The notes under the pieces are model-generated. The model worked only from the letters and a program-made list of their open reading frames with translations, was not told the DNA's origin and searched no databases. Positions 1 to 13,089 of a stretch of 64,000 nucleotides of DNA are shown one piece after another (the first letter of the stretch is position 1; every line of letters starts with the position of its first letter). The DNA is from Amaurobius ferox (Eukaryota; Arthropoda; Arachnida; Araneae; Amaurobiidae). Position numbers and translations under genes: made by a program. The stretch lies in assembly GCA_951213105.1 (NCBI GenBank), contig OX578155.1, forward strand, positions 34,183,984 to 34,247,983. Reading direction: 5' to 3'.

Positions 1-330
1 AACGATTTGGCAAGTACAACATCCTAATTTTTCATCCTTGAATAGCAACCACAGATTTTTTTAAAGGAAAATTCATATCTTGTTGTTTTGACCAGCATGA
101 TGGTAAATTCTCTGAAAAGTGGAGACGCTGTTTTCTTCTCGATTTTCTTCTCTTAATCACTTGATGTTGAAACACATGATTTGTTTGAAACATTCGTCAT
201 CTGGAGTTCATTTTCAATCAGAATCTCCTTGGATGGCTCAATCAAAGCTGCTTTTTTATGCTCGAAGAACCAAAATAATCATAAATTATTTGCTTACTCT
301 TATTTCAATTCATATCTCCATCCCTATGTA
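1..330 (-). pseudogene. KIAA1586-like hAT-derived gene, N-terminal remnant (copy A)
   Basis: The minus strand carries the same coding remnant as 53101-53340 in the second repeat copy, including a Leu-Pro-Ser-Cys-Trp segment that in this family precedes the first zinc-binding motif. The frame is broken by stops and shifts. The rest of the gene would lie left of the window, because in the other copy the body of the gene continues on that side. No function is expected. The assignment rests on similarity to the better-preserved copy, not on this fragment alone. Confidence 0.5.
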
Positions 331-949
331 AAAACAAAAACTAATAACATGTAGTGGGAATGAGAACAATTACAAATCAAAGCATTGCCACCTATTTTGC
401 TGAAAATGAGCTCAGTTAGTGCATGGCCCCTGTTACTTTATGCCCTTCGTATTCTGCGGTAATTAGGCAACACTTACATCATAGTTTCCCCAACTAGGGG
501 GAATTTCTGTTGTGTATTGACTTTAATTAGGCATAGAAGCCTTTTGGCAGGTTGACATATACTGATGGATTCTTTCATCAAGAAGAAGAAATCAAAATAT
601 GTGCATGGCCTTTGCCGTCGCCAGCTTTCCTGTTAGGCAAAAGCGATTGCAAAATACTCAAAAACTGGAAAGAAAATTACTAATAATTTCATTTCAATTT
701 TGGAGTGCTCCAGAGTCCAAAAAGAGTATCCACTGAATGGCTCCGGCAAATATTTACATATTCGCCAAAATTAAAGAATTACCGGAGCAGGGTTCCAGTG
801 GGCTTCGGCCCCAAATAAGCCCTGTGTAAGATTAAATTCTCAAGAATTTGTTTTTTATTAGATGGTGAAAGAATTTCCTCATTTTCACACTTTTCTTCTA
901 AAAATTCTGAAGTTAATAAATAAATCTGTAGTCTTTTATGGTTGCTTAA

Positions 950-2658
950 GCAGGGCCCGCGCTAGGAATTTCAAACTGTTAGCAAACAAATTAGCCAAAT
1001 TGAAAAATCATTAGCCAAATTACATGATTATTAGTCAAAGTTATCATCGCCATTGGTAAAAAAATTTTTACTTTTAAGCCATAATGCAGCTAATAATATT
1101 AATTTCATTCTAAACAAGATATAAAGATAGGTAAATTTCTTTTTTTTAATCATTAAACAGGCTATTAGCAAATTAAACTTGTATTTACCAATGAAAGATC
1201 ACAATGAGTTACAAAATTGACAAATTTATTCTATAATTCACATAGTTTCATTATCATATAAACCAGGCAAGCATCGAATTTTTGCACTATACACCAATTT
1301 TCAAAAGCTGCCTTAAAGTTAAAATCTTTCATATCTGGCCCTTCACTATTTATAAGAATCAAGTCACTGAGATTTTTTACTCTGATGTTACTACTTAATT
1401 AAATTTATGTTCTGTTTACAAAAGCCTCTTTTAACGATGGTTATTGTCATAGGACATGTGAAACCAATTCCTGTTACATCCATAATATTTTTATATGCAG
1501 TACCATCATTATATTTCTTTAAAATTAGGCACCAAAACTATCTAAGGGATAAATTTTAATGTCGGTTTTAAAATTCAGGCAGGCGTAAGGATCCTATAAA
1601 AACCATAAAGATGATGATGAAGATGAAACGAAAACAAGCCAGGCAGGCTTAAAAATTCGTAACAAAAAGATAAACTACGATTCAACTTATGACAAAAACA
1701 GCAAACCGCAAATTGGCATCTGTGATAATAATCAGTAGTTGCCTTTTTTCTATTTTATTTTTAACTAAAATTAAATGCTTTTTTATTTACCGTAATATAC
1801 TCGCGTAAGTCAAAAAATTTGTGACAAAAAGAAAAAAAAAACGCTTCAAAGTGGAGGAGGGGGGCGATTTATATGCGGAGTCTGAAAAAAAAAGAACATC
1901 GTAAGTCTAAAAGTTATTTTTTCCCGCAAGACAATCGATCCTAAAACGATGCGGTAGTAATTACGCAATCGCACACTCCTAATTTCTCTGCCCTCCAGAA
2001 GCTCCGGACTACCATTGTATACGCGTCATCAAAAAATATACAACATTTTCGTTCGATGTTTATCACTTGTTTCTCTGATTACGGCTGATCGTTTTCGAAA
2101 AAAAATGGCTCTTTTCAGAAATAATTCTGTAACGGATTGCTTAAAACTATAATGCAGGATTTTAAGTTGAAAGTGTTTTTTTGTTTTGTTTATTGGAGAG
2201 TATCTAATAACTGTGTTGGGGGTTAACGGTTGTGCGATTCGGGTTTAACGAAAAAAATCGGCTCACATAACGGACGGAATCCAGATAATGTTTTGATTGT
2301 CGCGGTGAGTCAAGGATGCTTGAGAGACAGGAATGCGCGCTGTCTGCCGTCCGTTTTGAGGAGCAGCGTGCTGGGAATAAAAGAATACTTGGAGCTTGTC
2401 ACACGAGAACGAGCGTCCCCAAAACAGACGGGAGACAACGCACGTAGTATATCATAGGCCTACTTGTCTGGAATCGGACTTTTATTCCAAATTAAATCGA
2501 ACTTTTATTCCATATTACTTTCCAAAAAAATATTTACGAAATTTTCACAGTTTTCAAAAAATCATTCGTCATTTTTTTCGCCAAAGTATTTTTTTTATCG
2601 CCAGTTTTGCGATCTTTTAGCATTTGGCGCGTAGGCGAATGGCTAGCGCGGACCCTGC
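950..2658. mobile_element. Non-autonomous DNA transposon with GCAGGG termini at a TTAA site
   Basis: The block is absent from the matching place in repeat copy B, so its limits can be read by comparison. The left end GCAGGGCCCGCGCTAG is matched in inverse by the right end with one mismatch. TTAA stands immediately outside both ends (946-949 and 2659-2662). Short subterminal motifs (TTAGCCAAAT, TGGCGA-type) recur near both ends. No transposase is readable, so movement would depend on an enzyme supplied elsewhere. TTAA duplication is typical of piggyBac-like elements, but the GCAGGG terminus is also hAT-like; the superfamily is open. Confidence 0.7.
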
Positions 2659-2662
2659 TTAA

Positions 2663-5197
2663 CTTAAGGACATACTGGAACATTGTTATCCATGTATATG
2701 AATCATTAATGTCAGAACAACAGTACATTGACTTTCATTTACTTTTTCTAATAAATTCAGTAAAGAATCAGGGTCAGGTCTTCATTTTAAACATTATTTT
2801 ATTTGTTATCAGACACAAACCCTAAATGTTTAAAACATTTTTTATTGTTTGAGACGGAATTCCAAATTCTGGGAATGTATTGGCAGCATTGAAAATGGAT
2901 ACTTTAAACATGTTTTATTCCACTATTTTTATCAATTGCTTTTATTTGTTTATTGATAAATATAATTAACAGGCCCGGTTTAAGATGTGGTTGGCATGGG
3001 CAATTGCCCACAGCGACCGAATTAGTGGTGGCCATTTGGAAGTCAAATTAGGTGTAGTAAGAATGGCTTTTGTGGTTGTATTAAAGAATTTTGAAAATGA
3101 ACCACTTTAATATAAATGAATATGCCACTTTAATATAAATGAATTAATGTACTATTTTATATAGTACTAGCAGCATACCCATTCATCATACGGAGTATAT
3201 AATATAAATAAACTTAAAATTCACAATCATGTGCAAATTCCTATTGTGTACGAAATGGCATTTTTACTCAAAATATTCTGTTAAAATATTTAACATAATG
3301 CTCCTGAAAAGAAGTTAAGGAATGGCTTTTCTCTCTATTCAAAATTATCTTCACGGGTAGATCTGAAGAATAAAATATCCTGGCCTCTTCTGTAAGCAAA
3401 TTTACAAAAAATATGGTATTGAATCAATATATGCAAAATAAAAGCGTATTGTATGGGACCTGTACTACTTATATATGCGAATATTAGAAGATATTACCTG
3501 TATTAGTAGATTACATGTATAAATTGAAAATATCAATAAATCTGTAGTCTTTAAACCAGAAGGCAGTAATTAATTCCAATATGAGCCGAAATGAAAGTGC
3601 TACAATTATATGAGAAGATATACCCGAACTACTGATAATGTCATAGATTAGAAGATATGTCCTAGTGTTAGTAAAGGATTACCCGTATTGTAATATTTAG
3701 TCTCAAAAATTTTTGCCAATATATAACAGATTACATAATAAATTAAAAATATCAATAATCCCCGTAATCTTCATACTGGAAGGCTTGATTCCAATATATG
3801 CCAATATACCTGTACTACTTATATTCTCTTACATTAGAAGATATACCCGTGCATTTGTAGAAGATTACTCGTACAATGTGCAATATGGCATAAGAATTTG
3901 AAAATATCAATAATAATCTCTGAATCAATAATCCCCTAAAACATCAATAATAATAATGCTTACACCTGAAGATCGTAATTAATATTATCCAGTCAAAAAT
4001 GTGATGGCAATGAAATTTATTTTATATGCATATCTTCATTATTAAAATCGGAAAAGATTTAATAAAAATCTTCTGCATAAACACACTGGATTTAAATCCA
4101 TTGCTAAGCAATATGTTATGATTTGCTTCAAATAAATTGGTGGTCAAAATATTGTCTGAATAATGCTATCTGTAATGAGGGTTTGGCAACATTTTAAAAA
4201 GTCGTCAAATGTATCGCCAAGTGGGACTCTTAGAACTGAGAGTCCCACTTTGAGATAAATTGATGAACCATCATCAAAATATTATCCTCTAGAAAAACAC
4301 AATTTCATTTATTAAGTTCAATTTTATCAATTTCAAAATATTTTTATGGATTTATAAACATTTTTATCAATTTGGTGACATTTAAAAAATTCGCTAAATG
4401 TGTTACTAAGTAGGACGGTTGGACAAATGCTAACAAAACACCATTTCAGTACTTTCTTCTAACAAAACAAAATAAATTTCATTCATTTACGTTATTTTTA
4501 TAAATTTGGGGACATTTCAATCAATATGGCAACATTTAAGAAATTTGCCAAGTTAGTGATATCCAGCCAAATTCGTAGCTCTAAATTTGCAGATCTGAAT
4601 AAAATATCGTGATCCTGTTTGTATATACTAAATGAAAACACTAAAATATTATTAGTAGATATACCCGTTCTACTCTTTTACTGTTTCAACAATGGATAAA
4701 TGGATTTATCGGGTAAAGAGAATATATGAGTTTGTTAGCTAAACACAATATATAAGCTTGAAACCGCTTTACCAAAATAAATGAAAGTGATGTGCGCAGT
4801 TCGCAATTAATATAATTAATAGAAAAATCAAACCGTTGATTTATAAGATATATTTTAATATCTATTTATTTATTATTCAAATCGAAAAAATAATAATAAT
4901 CATTAACAAACATTTAATTTCATTCCGTTGCCGAGCAACATGATATAAGATAGAATCTTCCTCATAAAATGCGAAATTAAATAGCCATTTTCATTTCTTT
5001 ATACTGTTCATCGTTGAGTAAAAGCTTCTGAAAGATAAACCATGGAGGTAGATTTTTCCATTTAAATTCATGATTCAAACAATTCATGCTTTCAGATAGT
5101 GACTAATTAATTCAAAAATCCTGCACCAAACTCAGAAATAAAGTTTTAATTCGCTTTGACATTTTAAACAAACGATTTTCATCCTTTCTGTTTGGAT
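2663..5197. other. Gene-free AT-rich part of repeat A
   Basis: I see no coding region. The stretch contains irregular repeats of phrases such as 'atacccgtactact' and 'gaagatata', a perfect hairpin at 4219-4250, and microsatellite-like AT tracts. All of it recurs in repeat copy B. Confidence 0.7.
4219..4250. repeat. Perfect 12-bp hairpin
   Basis: AAGTGGGACTCT is followed by an 8-nt loop and then its exact reverse complement. The counterpart in repeat copy B (about 62260-62292) keeps the structure with one mismatch in the stem. Confidence 0.85.
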
Positions 5198-5214
5198 AAA
5201 TCACGGAGATGGAG

Positions 5215-5545
5215 AGTAGAACTCCTAGGAAAAAGTTAAGTTTTTCATTAATATCTCGACAACCCATGGTCTTAAAAACTCGAAACTTGAACAAAATTTA
5301 TGGGGGTCTATTTCAAGGCTACCCACAAAATTTCATTAAATTCGGTTTAGCCGTTATCTTTTGATGATGAAACAAACAAAAGTTTTGTTTTTTACTAATA
5401 TCTCGAAAACCACTGATGATAGAAACTCCTAACATGCACTAAATTTTAAGTGGGACTATTTCTAGGCTGTCCACAAAATCTCATCAAATTCGGTTCAGCC
5501 GTTCTCCCGTGATGACGGCACAAACAGACAGACAGATTTTCAATT
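5215..5545. repeat. Two tandem ~150-bp repeat units ending in a CAGACAGACAGA tract
   Basis: Two consecutive units share the order 'aatatctcga(c/a)aacc', then 'ccacaaaat(t/c)tcat(t/c)aaattcggtt', then 'agccgtt'. The second ends in ACAGACAGACAGA. The same plan (sensitive 'ctcgagaacgg', 'aaattcggtcc', 'cacagacagac') builds the satellite at 13090-17190. Repeat copy B lacks these units because another element starts at 63233. Confidence 0.7.
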
Positions 5546-7869
5546 TTATTTATATAGATTAAAACATTAAAAGGATAAAATCATCTTTCTCCCATAATTA
5601 TATCTTTTTTGAAGTAATGTATAGTTCTGCTTGAAAATACGCACAATATGCTCATACGAAATAAGATCATACACTTAGGAGATTATGAGATTTTATATAC
5701 AACTTGCAGCTGGGTGCAGCCTACAATCCCTGAGGCTGTGTTTCCCAAATACTGGAAAAAACCCAAAGGACAATTCCCAGAATTTATTTCTGCTTTCAAA
5801 TTCAAATTGGAAACACATAGATGCAGTCTTGTATGATCACACTTTTAAAAGGACGGGACATTAGTCCAGATGGTCATTCTTTTGGTCATCTATCATTTTA
5901 GCTCATTTAGGCATTGAGCCTAGCTGGAGGCCATTGCAGGTAACACAGTGACTAGAAGTAAAAAGCTACTTCTTAATGTTCAGAGTGTTGTGTTAGGCTT
6001 CTGTGCAAGATTCCCAAATTCATGTTCATCAAATATGACTTCTTTTTAAGTATTTGGGCAACTTTTTTTCAATTATTTAAAATATTTTCGTAAAATTTCT
6101 TAATTGACTATGTCTTTTGTTGATTTTTAATGTGTTTTAACAAATAAAATGAATTTGATGCTGAAATTAGTCGATGGCATTAGCCCCAGAACAATACTGA
6201 GAAAAGAATAATTTTTTCACGTTTTTATCCAAAATAATATTTATAGGTCTCGTAGCTGTTCTATAAAGAATTTCAGAGGTAAATAATTTAGCAATGGTGT
6301 AAAATGATCTTAATTTTGTAATTTTTCCAGTTTCATTACAAAACGAAAAAAAAAAAAAATATGGTATAAAATAATTTTGAAGCAAAATATTCCTTTGTGA
6401 ATATTTGCATAAAAATGCAAAAGTTGTTTCTAAATTGATAGAGCTGTTTTACAAATTAATAAATTTAATCTCTGGATCCAATCTGCGAATTTGACAGATG
6501 CTTATGCATAAAAATTTCTGTCTAGATATTCATTCAATAATCTGTAAATATTATTTTATTTTTTAATAATTACACTTTTAGTTATAATTATAATGTAATA
6601 CACTTTTAGGTAAAATCTTAAAATTTGTAATACACATTTTGATATTGTGTTTTTTTATATTTCTACTCAAACAATTCATTACCCCTACCCCCATGTTCTA
6701 GTCAATTTAAAACTTACGAGTTATTATTCTTATATAACGTTTTATTGTATGATATGTGGTATTTTAATTTGTCCATTTTTTTTCAAAACCGAGAAAAAAT
6801 GAAATAGTGACATTTCTCTTTTCCAACGAATGGAATTTTTTTTATTCTTAATACACCCTATTTTTATTACTCCACTCGATAGTCATATTTTTTTAATTTC
6901 TATCCCTGCCTCTCCTTTTTTGAATTGATTTGGAAGCATTTGGGTATTTCCTTGTGTTTCTGTTGGGCCCATGTATTTCTAAATTCTTTTCAGATATTTT
7001 CGTTTATTATTTTTTCCAAAATTATTAAAAAAATATTGCGTTTTTTACCACCTTGTCCTCCAATGATTGTAAATATGATTCGCTCCCCTCCCCCTCTTAG
7101 TTTTGTGATGCTCTTTATCTTTTGGTAGAAAATCAGAATATTTTTAATTTTTACTCCCCTCCCCCTTTCCTTCCTATTTGTTGTCCCCTTTTCAATTGTG
7201 TTTTTCATGCCTTTGGATTAGATTTTGTATCTTCTAACATTTTTTATATATTTTCATTCACTTGTCACAAACTCAGGGGCATATTAAACATTGCATTTCT
7301 GTTGTCTTCACCCCCTGTGAATCTATAATAATAAAAAGAAGAATCTGTCTGTTTGTTTGTCAACAATACCGCGCAATATCTATCGCACCGAATTTTTCCG
7401 TCACAGTCACATCTATACCTGAACTAATGCGTGTCGAAGGCCTTTTTCCAAAATTTAAATTAGGTTTTTTAACGTATTTTTAAATTCCAAAATTAGTTAA
7501 TCTCCAGCTACTGATATGACCTTACAGCTATATTCGCGATTTAACAGTTATAGAACCTCCAGCCATCGATATGATCTAACAGCAACCCATACGATTTAAC
7601 AGCTACTGTAACGATTTAATGCAACGTTCATCTCCTAGAGGTTATTAATCTTTCATTAATTTATTTTTTGCATTACAGCGAGCATGTATTTTTGTTTTGC
7701 TTTGTGGATAGCGTACTGGTAATTTGATGTTGGTTTAGGATTTGAAAAAAAAAATTATTAGTGTTATCTGTAAATGTATTATTCAAGTAGCAGGGGTTTA
7801 TTTACACCCCGGTCAGCACTGGGTAATTTGTTCAAGTGATACAATAAAACAAATGTTAAATTCATCAAG
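5546..7869. other. Gene-free AT-rich stretch
   Basis: No reading frame here looks like a protein. At 7330-7460 there is a diverged piece of the 'ctgtctgtttgttt' repeat class seen elsewhere in the window. Pyrimidine-rich tracts (CCCCTCCCCCTC) lie at 7085-7165. Confidence 0.6.
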
Positions 7870-8158
7870 GTTGTTGTTGTTGTTGAGACCCAGACCGTCC
7901 GACCTACCAGAAAGGTGTACGGTTAAGGTAACCATTTGGACGGCCGGGAAGTGCCACCCAATTTAGACCGGAACCCAGTGGGGGAGGCATCCACAGGGAC
8001 CGTACCCTCCTTCCCCTACCACCAACCTCTCGGAAGGACTTACGGACCCACATGTTTAATGTGATTGTACTCCGCATGAACACGACGACAGTTGTGACAG
8101 CGTGCAAATCCAGCGCGCAAACCACCGGGCTACCGCGTCCGAAATGTGCCAACAGCAC
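7870..8158 (-). mobile_element. 5S-derived SINE, 5'-truncated copy
   Basis: On the minus strand this matches the body of the full-length SINE at 30437-30823 over its whole length and ends in a (CAA)n tail, seen here as (TTG)n at 7870-7887. It starts within the last ~11 nt of the 5S-derived head, so the internal RNA polymerase III promoter is missing and the copy is transcriptionally dead. I found no convincing target-site duplication. Open frames through it are shadows of the repeat. Confidence 0.85.
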
Positions 8159-9779
8159 TTTTAATCATGTATTGGTAAATTCCAGTACTTGCATTGTTCA
8201 TATTTTATATGTATTCATAATATGATATATTTATCCTTTTACTCTTAATTCTAAACTATTAAAGAAAATGAGCAAATAAGTTCATGCAAAACTCACAAGT
8301 TAACGTTTTTATTGTTGGAGTATTTGAAATTTCAGCACTTTAAATATGTAAGCTTTTACCTAATTTATATGTTCTTATACATTTGTTGAGCTACTTTATA
8401 TACTATATGTTATTTATTCCTTTGATAATATAGTGTACAACAAACAAAATTCTATAAAATGAATACTTAGACATTTTATGAAAAAAATCACTTTTACTCA
8501 TCTTGACTCAAAAGAGTCTTGGCCACTTCCTGTACCTCTGTGTCAATGTTAATAGAAAACAGGACAAAATTAAAGCTTGGCTGAAAATGATCTTGACAAT
8601 TTCACACCTTTTTTTATTGCCCCTAAATCCACTTAATGAGTATTGAAAATTTTTGCTATTTGATTGAAAATTAAACTGCACATGTTTGTAATTCATTAAA
8701 GTAACTGAGTCATAACAGTAAATGTAATTATCAATGGTTACTTAATGATCTACGTTCATTATATATATTCCTCCCTTCTTATGTGCACATTCAAATTAAA
8801 AGGTAAGTCCTGCATCCTTTAATTTTTAACAAATGTGTCTAAAGCCAGTTAATAAGGAGTACTTCGGGACATTGATTTCTGAATTTGTGGTTATTTATTT
8901 GGGGTTTAACCTCCTATAAATAACTTGCATAATAAAGTATAAACATAATTAGTTACTTGTTATTCAATTGTTTTTCATTATTGTTTGATATAGTTTGTCC
9001 GAATGAACTTTGTGACATATAAAGCAACTATGATCAACCCAATCAAATTATGCCGCTGTACTTTAACCTATATAGATCTATCAAATAACATTTTTAAAAT
9101 GTTTTCATGATAATTGTGGTACATGAGAAATAAATTCTGCTGATATAGAATTTTTAAAAATGAAAATATCTCACGTTATTTCAAAGTGTAGTCTATTTAA
9201 ACATATTCAGATCTCTTATTTCATAATCATATATCTAATAACTATATTTTGGAACATTTTAGATTGAGATGAGTCTGGATGGCATTCATTAATTTAGATA
9301 GCAGCTGCAAATTTTAATTTTTCAGATTTTTCTTGATTTCTGAGAATGATAACTTGCATTCTCTCAAATTAAATTTATTGCTGGAAGACTGATTATAATT
9401 ATTTTTTTTATATTATGTACATGCATGTTGGTCGCTTATCATACAAAACCAGTAGAGATATAGGCTAGAGAAGAGACAATGAAAGAGATAAAAATTAGAT
9501 AATAATTATCGATTGTATTTAAGACTTTTAAAGGTATAATTCAAGACTAAGTAATTTTATTTAATTTTTCTGTGTAAAGATCTCATCTCAGTAAGGAAAT
9601 GAACCACTGATTTCTTGTTAGCTAGACAGTACTCTATCTACTGAGCAACTGAAATCATTATATTTTCAATTTCATGTTATTATTTTAAGATAGCATAGCA
9701 TCCTGTTCACCATAACATTTTGCAAATGAAAATGTTTCCAGTTGACATATTAATCTCTATCATATGTTGAAGTGGTACA
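8159..9779. other. Gene-free AT-rich stretch with a tRNA-like segment
   Basis: Nothing coding is recognisable. The only structured item is the tRNA-like sequence at 9585-9655. Confidence 0.6.
9585..9655 (-). repeat. tRNA-like degenerate sequence
   Basis: The minus strand reads TTGCTCAGTAGATAGAGTAC, which resembles a tRNA A box and D arm (GCTC pairing with GAGT). About 35 nt further on is GGTTCATTTCC, a weak B box. Anticodon and T stems do not pair well, so this is a tRNA pseudogene or the head of a tRNA-derived SINE rather than a working tRNA. Confidence 0.4.
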
Positions 9780-9798
9780 CTATATTCTTCTTCATTTA

Positions 9799-9846
9799 TA
9801 TTCACCTTTCTGGTAGGTTGGACGGTCTGGGTATCAACAACAACAA
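9799..9846 (+). mobile_element. 5S-derived SINE, 3'-end fragment
   Basis: Only the last ~40 nt of the SINE are present (CCTTTCTGGTAGGTTGGACG through the CAACAACAACAA tail). It is flanked by imperfect target duplications, CTATATTCTTCTTCA at 9780 and CTATATTCTCCTTCA at 9847. Extreme 5' truncation with a flanking duplication is the mark of LINE-driven retroposition. Confidence 0.75.
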
Positions 9847-11770
9847 CTATATTCTCCTTCACATTTTAAATCAAAGTATGGCCTCCTCACTACTCTGCTT
9901 TTTTATTTAAAATACAGGATAGCATCATTCTGTTTGATGTGACTTTCCATGAATTGAAATGTTACCACAAATTGTAGGGTTCAGAGAAAATTTCAATTTC
10001 TGATCAGATCCAGTCTCGGTTTAGTCTTATAGATCCCCAGCATTCATCAAAGGCATTGAACTTTAAACGACACTCTGTAATACTGCTCAATTACATCAAG
10101 AATAATGGTTTCAATACAATTTCAATTTTATAACTGTTGTCTACAAACATAACATGCATTTATTTCCCTGTTTATTGTTACAAAATATTAAAAATATTCT
10201 CTAGCTTTCACTTGTAATCTAAATAAAAGAATCCTAAAATGCAAATATAGGTTTAGAAGATGGACAGCATCAGATTCAGTTATGTACTACAAAATCATAT
10301 AAAATGACCTTTTACTGAAAAAGGGTAATATAATCATTATTTTTTTATTTGTGTACAAATATAAAAACATTATATTTAGAAAAATAGGTTTTCTACTTTG
10401 ATTTTATGAATTTTATTAATATCTTCTTCATAGTCATAAAACCGATTAATAGGAAGCAAATCATTCTAAAGTTTTATTTCAATCATGCTCCCAATGCAGC
10501 AACTAGCATTGGTAGATCGATTTTATTTTGTTCGAACTTATAAAAAACGAATGGAATAATTCACAGGGAATAAGGAATGAGTATATGCTACAATTTTGCA
10601 AATTTCTGCCAAGGGAGGATAATCTCTCAGAGATAACAGGGAAGGGGGGATTTACTTTTACAATTTTTTATTCATCATTTATCTAGTATACTTAGTAATT
10701 AATTATTAAAACTAATCAGAAATTCTTGCTTAATCATAAAATGTAGCAAACTGACCTTATAAAATTAAAGTTCATTTCATTTCTAGATATTTGTGTTGGG
10801 TTGCATTAAACTTTGTAAGGTGTATAGAATCACTGAAAATATCATACAACAGGGGGATGCAATTTGTCTAATTACCTTTCCCTGGATTTGTCTTCTGGAC
10901 TTCTGTGGTGACCTACAAAGTCAGTTTTACCACACAGCCAACAATGAGTTTAAACTGCACAAGGTTGAAATCAGGGTTATAACGATTTAAATTAACTGAT
11001 TTAAGAAACAGAGAATCACTAATTAATTTTAAGATATCAATATTCGAAATTTTATTGGAAAATAAAATCATTTCTTTGACTTAAACAGCATTGTAAAAAA
11101 ATTTGTTCTCTGTTGTCAGAATCTGAAAACTGAAGCTTCATAAGAACACAGCATCTGCTTTTGTTGGTAGTGGTGCTCTGTATCATTTATCATGATGAAG
11201 AAAACACTTTATTTCCTTTGAAACTGATTGAATCTTTATAGGCTGTGTTTTAATAAACATTACTAGTTAACAGTTTCTCAAATAAATTCCAAATGGCTAA
11301 TTTTTTAAAGACATTTATAGAATATAAAAAGTATTAGAATCAAATGATATAACTAAATATTTTTCAATTTCTTTTAATTTTTGATTTGTGTTATGGGAAG
11401 GACATTATACGCAAATTAGACATTTCAGACTCTAAGTAATCTCTAAATAAGCAATTAATAGGAAAATATGAAATAGATTTGGTCTCAAAATTTATTTTCT
11501 TGATGAAAGAAATGAATCATTGAGTTAAAAAAAATACTGCATTGTAAATTCGTAAATCTGACTTAGATAAGTTACTATTATATACATATTGAAAAGAGTA
11601 ATAAAGAAACTTTGAAATCAAATAAATTTGAGTTAAATAAAAACCAAAGTTGGAACTATTATGAATAAGACACTAATCATGAATTATATTGGATTCAGCC
11701 ATTTAACTGACCGAATGAAAATTTTCAACTCAATTCAATTCTTTCACTGTTAAAAAAAAAGGTGGGTGGT

Positions 11771-11804
11771 GGTGTGTGTGTGTGTGTGTGGGGGGGGGGG
11801 GGGG
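11771..11804. repeat. (GT)n microsatellite followed by poly-G
   Basis: About ten GT units pass directly into a run of 15 G. A second poly-G run of 15 stands at 12192-12206. Such runs are unstable in replication and in sequencing. Confidence 0.9.
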
Positions 11805-12851
11805 TTAATACTTTGTGATCTGGTTAAATTTTTATTGTTGTTTTGAAAGTTTCAAACTTTTATACAGATTCTTTTTCTTTTGTTATTATATTTAAAGCAA
11901 GAATTTTGATTTTGAAAATTTGACTTTATAGATTTCATGACTGGAAATTTAATTTTATCATTAAATTGGCTAATCGTTCCTGAAATTTTTTTTTTTCAGT
12001 TACTGAATTTCACTTTATGTCAGTAAATAAAATAAAATAATTATAGATAAATATAAATAATTATAAATTCTGTGATTTAAAAAAAAAAGAAAGTTTTCAG
12101 AAAATACTCAGGAAATTTCATTTCCAAGTGCCACTATGAACCCAACACTTTTGGCACGCCCAGTAACGTCGCCCGAAAAAAATTCTTGGATGGGGGGGGG
12201 GGGGGGAGTAATTAAATGTTTTGTTTTCCATTTCTCCATATATTATTTCTGTGAAATTCAATGGGTTCCTGGGGATGTTATGACTTCCAAATCCACCTAC
12301 TCCACCTGGTCGGCCTCGTAATTTTATGGACCCATCGTATATTTTAATATAAATTATAGAACCGCAGTACTAAAATAAATATTGGTCCACTCGAATTTCT
12401 CATACATTCATCACTCGGAGTGTTTAAGTCCACTTGCATAATTAGTATCAAAATACAAAAGACAATTATTATTTTATCGGATTTCGTATGCAAGTAATTA
12501 TTTTTTAGCCGTAAAAATAAAATTTCGTAAAAATTAAAGGTAAAATTACTTTTTCAAATTAACAGGTTTGTCATATCAATTAATTGGATACATTTGGCTG
12601 ATTTATGTTAATATAATATATAATTAGATACGTTTTAATAATCTTTGCATAACATAACGTAGTTTAAACTATCGTTTTTCCATAGTGGCGTTGCCAAAGA
12701 TGGAGAGATCCCCCCCCACCCCTCCGAACTCATTGAATTTCGAACAAATGATATTTGAGGAAATAGGAAACAAAATTTTTGTTTACCAACTGTCCCTTCA
12801 GAAATTATAGTTGCTTGCTATAAAAAACAATGTATGAAATGCGTAACTTTC

Positions 12852-12988
12852 GAATAACTTATGTTCTAATAGTATAGAAATTACAAAATATTCTATTCAG
12901 TTCTAGTTTTTTACATAAAAGAATAACTTATGTTCTAATAGTATAGAAGTACAAAATATTCTATTCAGTTCTAGTTTTTTACATAAAA
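12852..12988 (+). repeat. 69-bp tandem duplication
   Basis: The segment starting GAATAACTTATGTTCTAATA occurs twice in succession, nearly identical. Confidence 0.9.
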
Positions 12989-13089
12989 TTTTGTATCCAA
13001 ATAAAATTGCATAGCTATACAAGCATTCGTTCTTTCGTTCTTAACTTAGTATCTATACGTCACAACACACATAGAGATGGATATCTTTA

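Larger units (their letters stand above)
1..5197. repeat. Long direct repeat, copy A
   Basis: This stretch matches 53101-63232 almost line for line, in the same orientation. The main blocks are 1-945 with 53101-54045, 2663-3735 with 54055-55134, and 3736-5197 with 61745-63232. Differences are scattered substitutions and short indels plus large insertions unique to one copy. The repeat begins at or before the window edge. It is AT-rich and, apart from the gene remnant at its left end, non-coding. It could be a segmental duplication or two insertions of one large transposon. Confidence 0.9.
9864..13089. other. Gene-free AT-rich stretch
   Basis: No gene is recognisable. It contains a GT microsatellite running into a G tract (11771-11804), a second G tract (12192-12206), and a 69-bp tandem duplication starting at 12852 and again at 12921. 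The short frame at 10793-10990 has no family resemblance I can name. Confidence 0.6.

Noticed and set aside
7904..8158. 84-codon minus frame with a 'FREVGGRGRRVRSLWMPPP' segment
   Set aside because: The same translation occurs at 30467-30742; both are the SINE body, a non-coding RNA-derived repeat.
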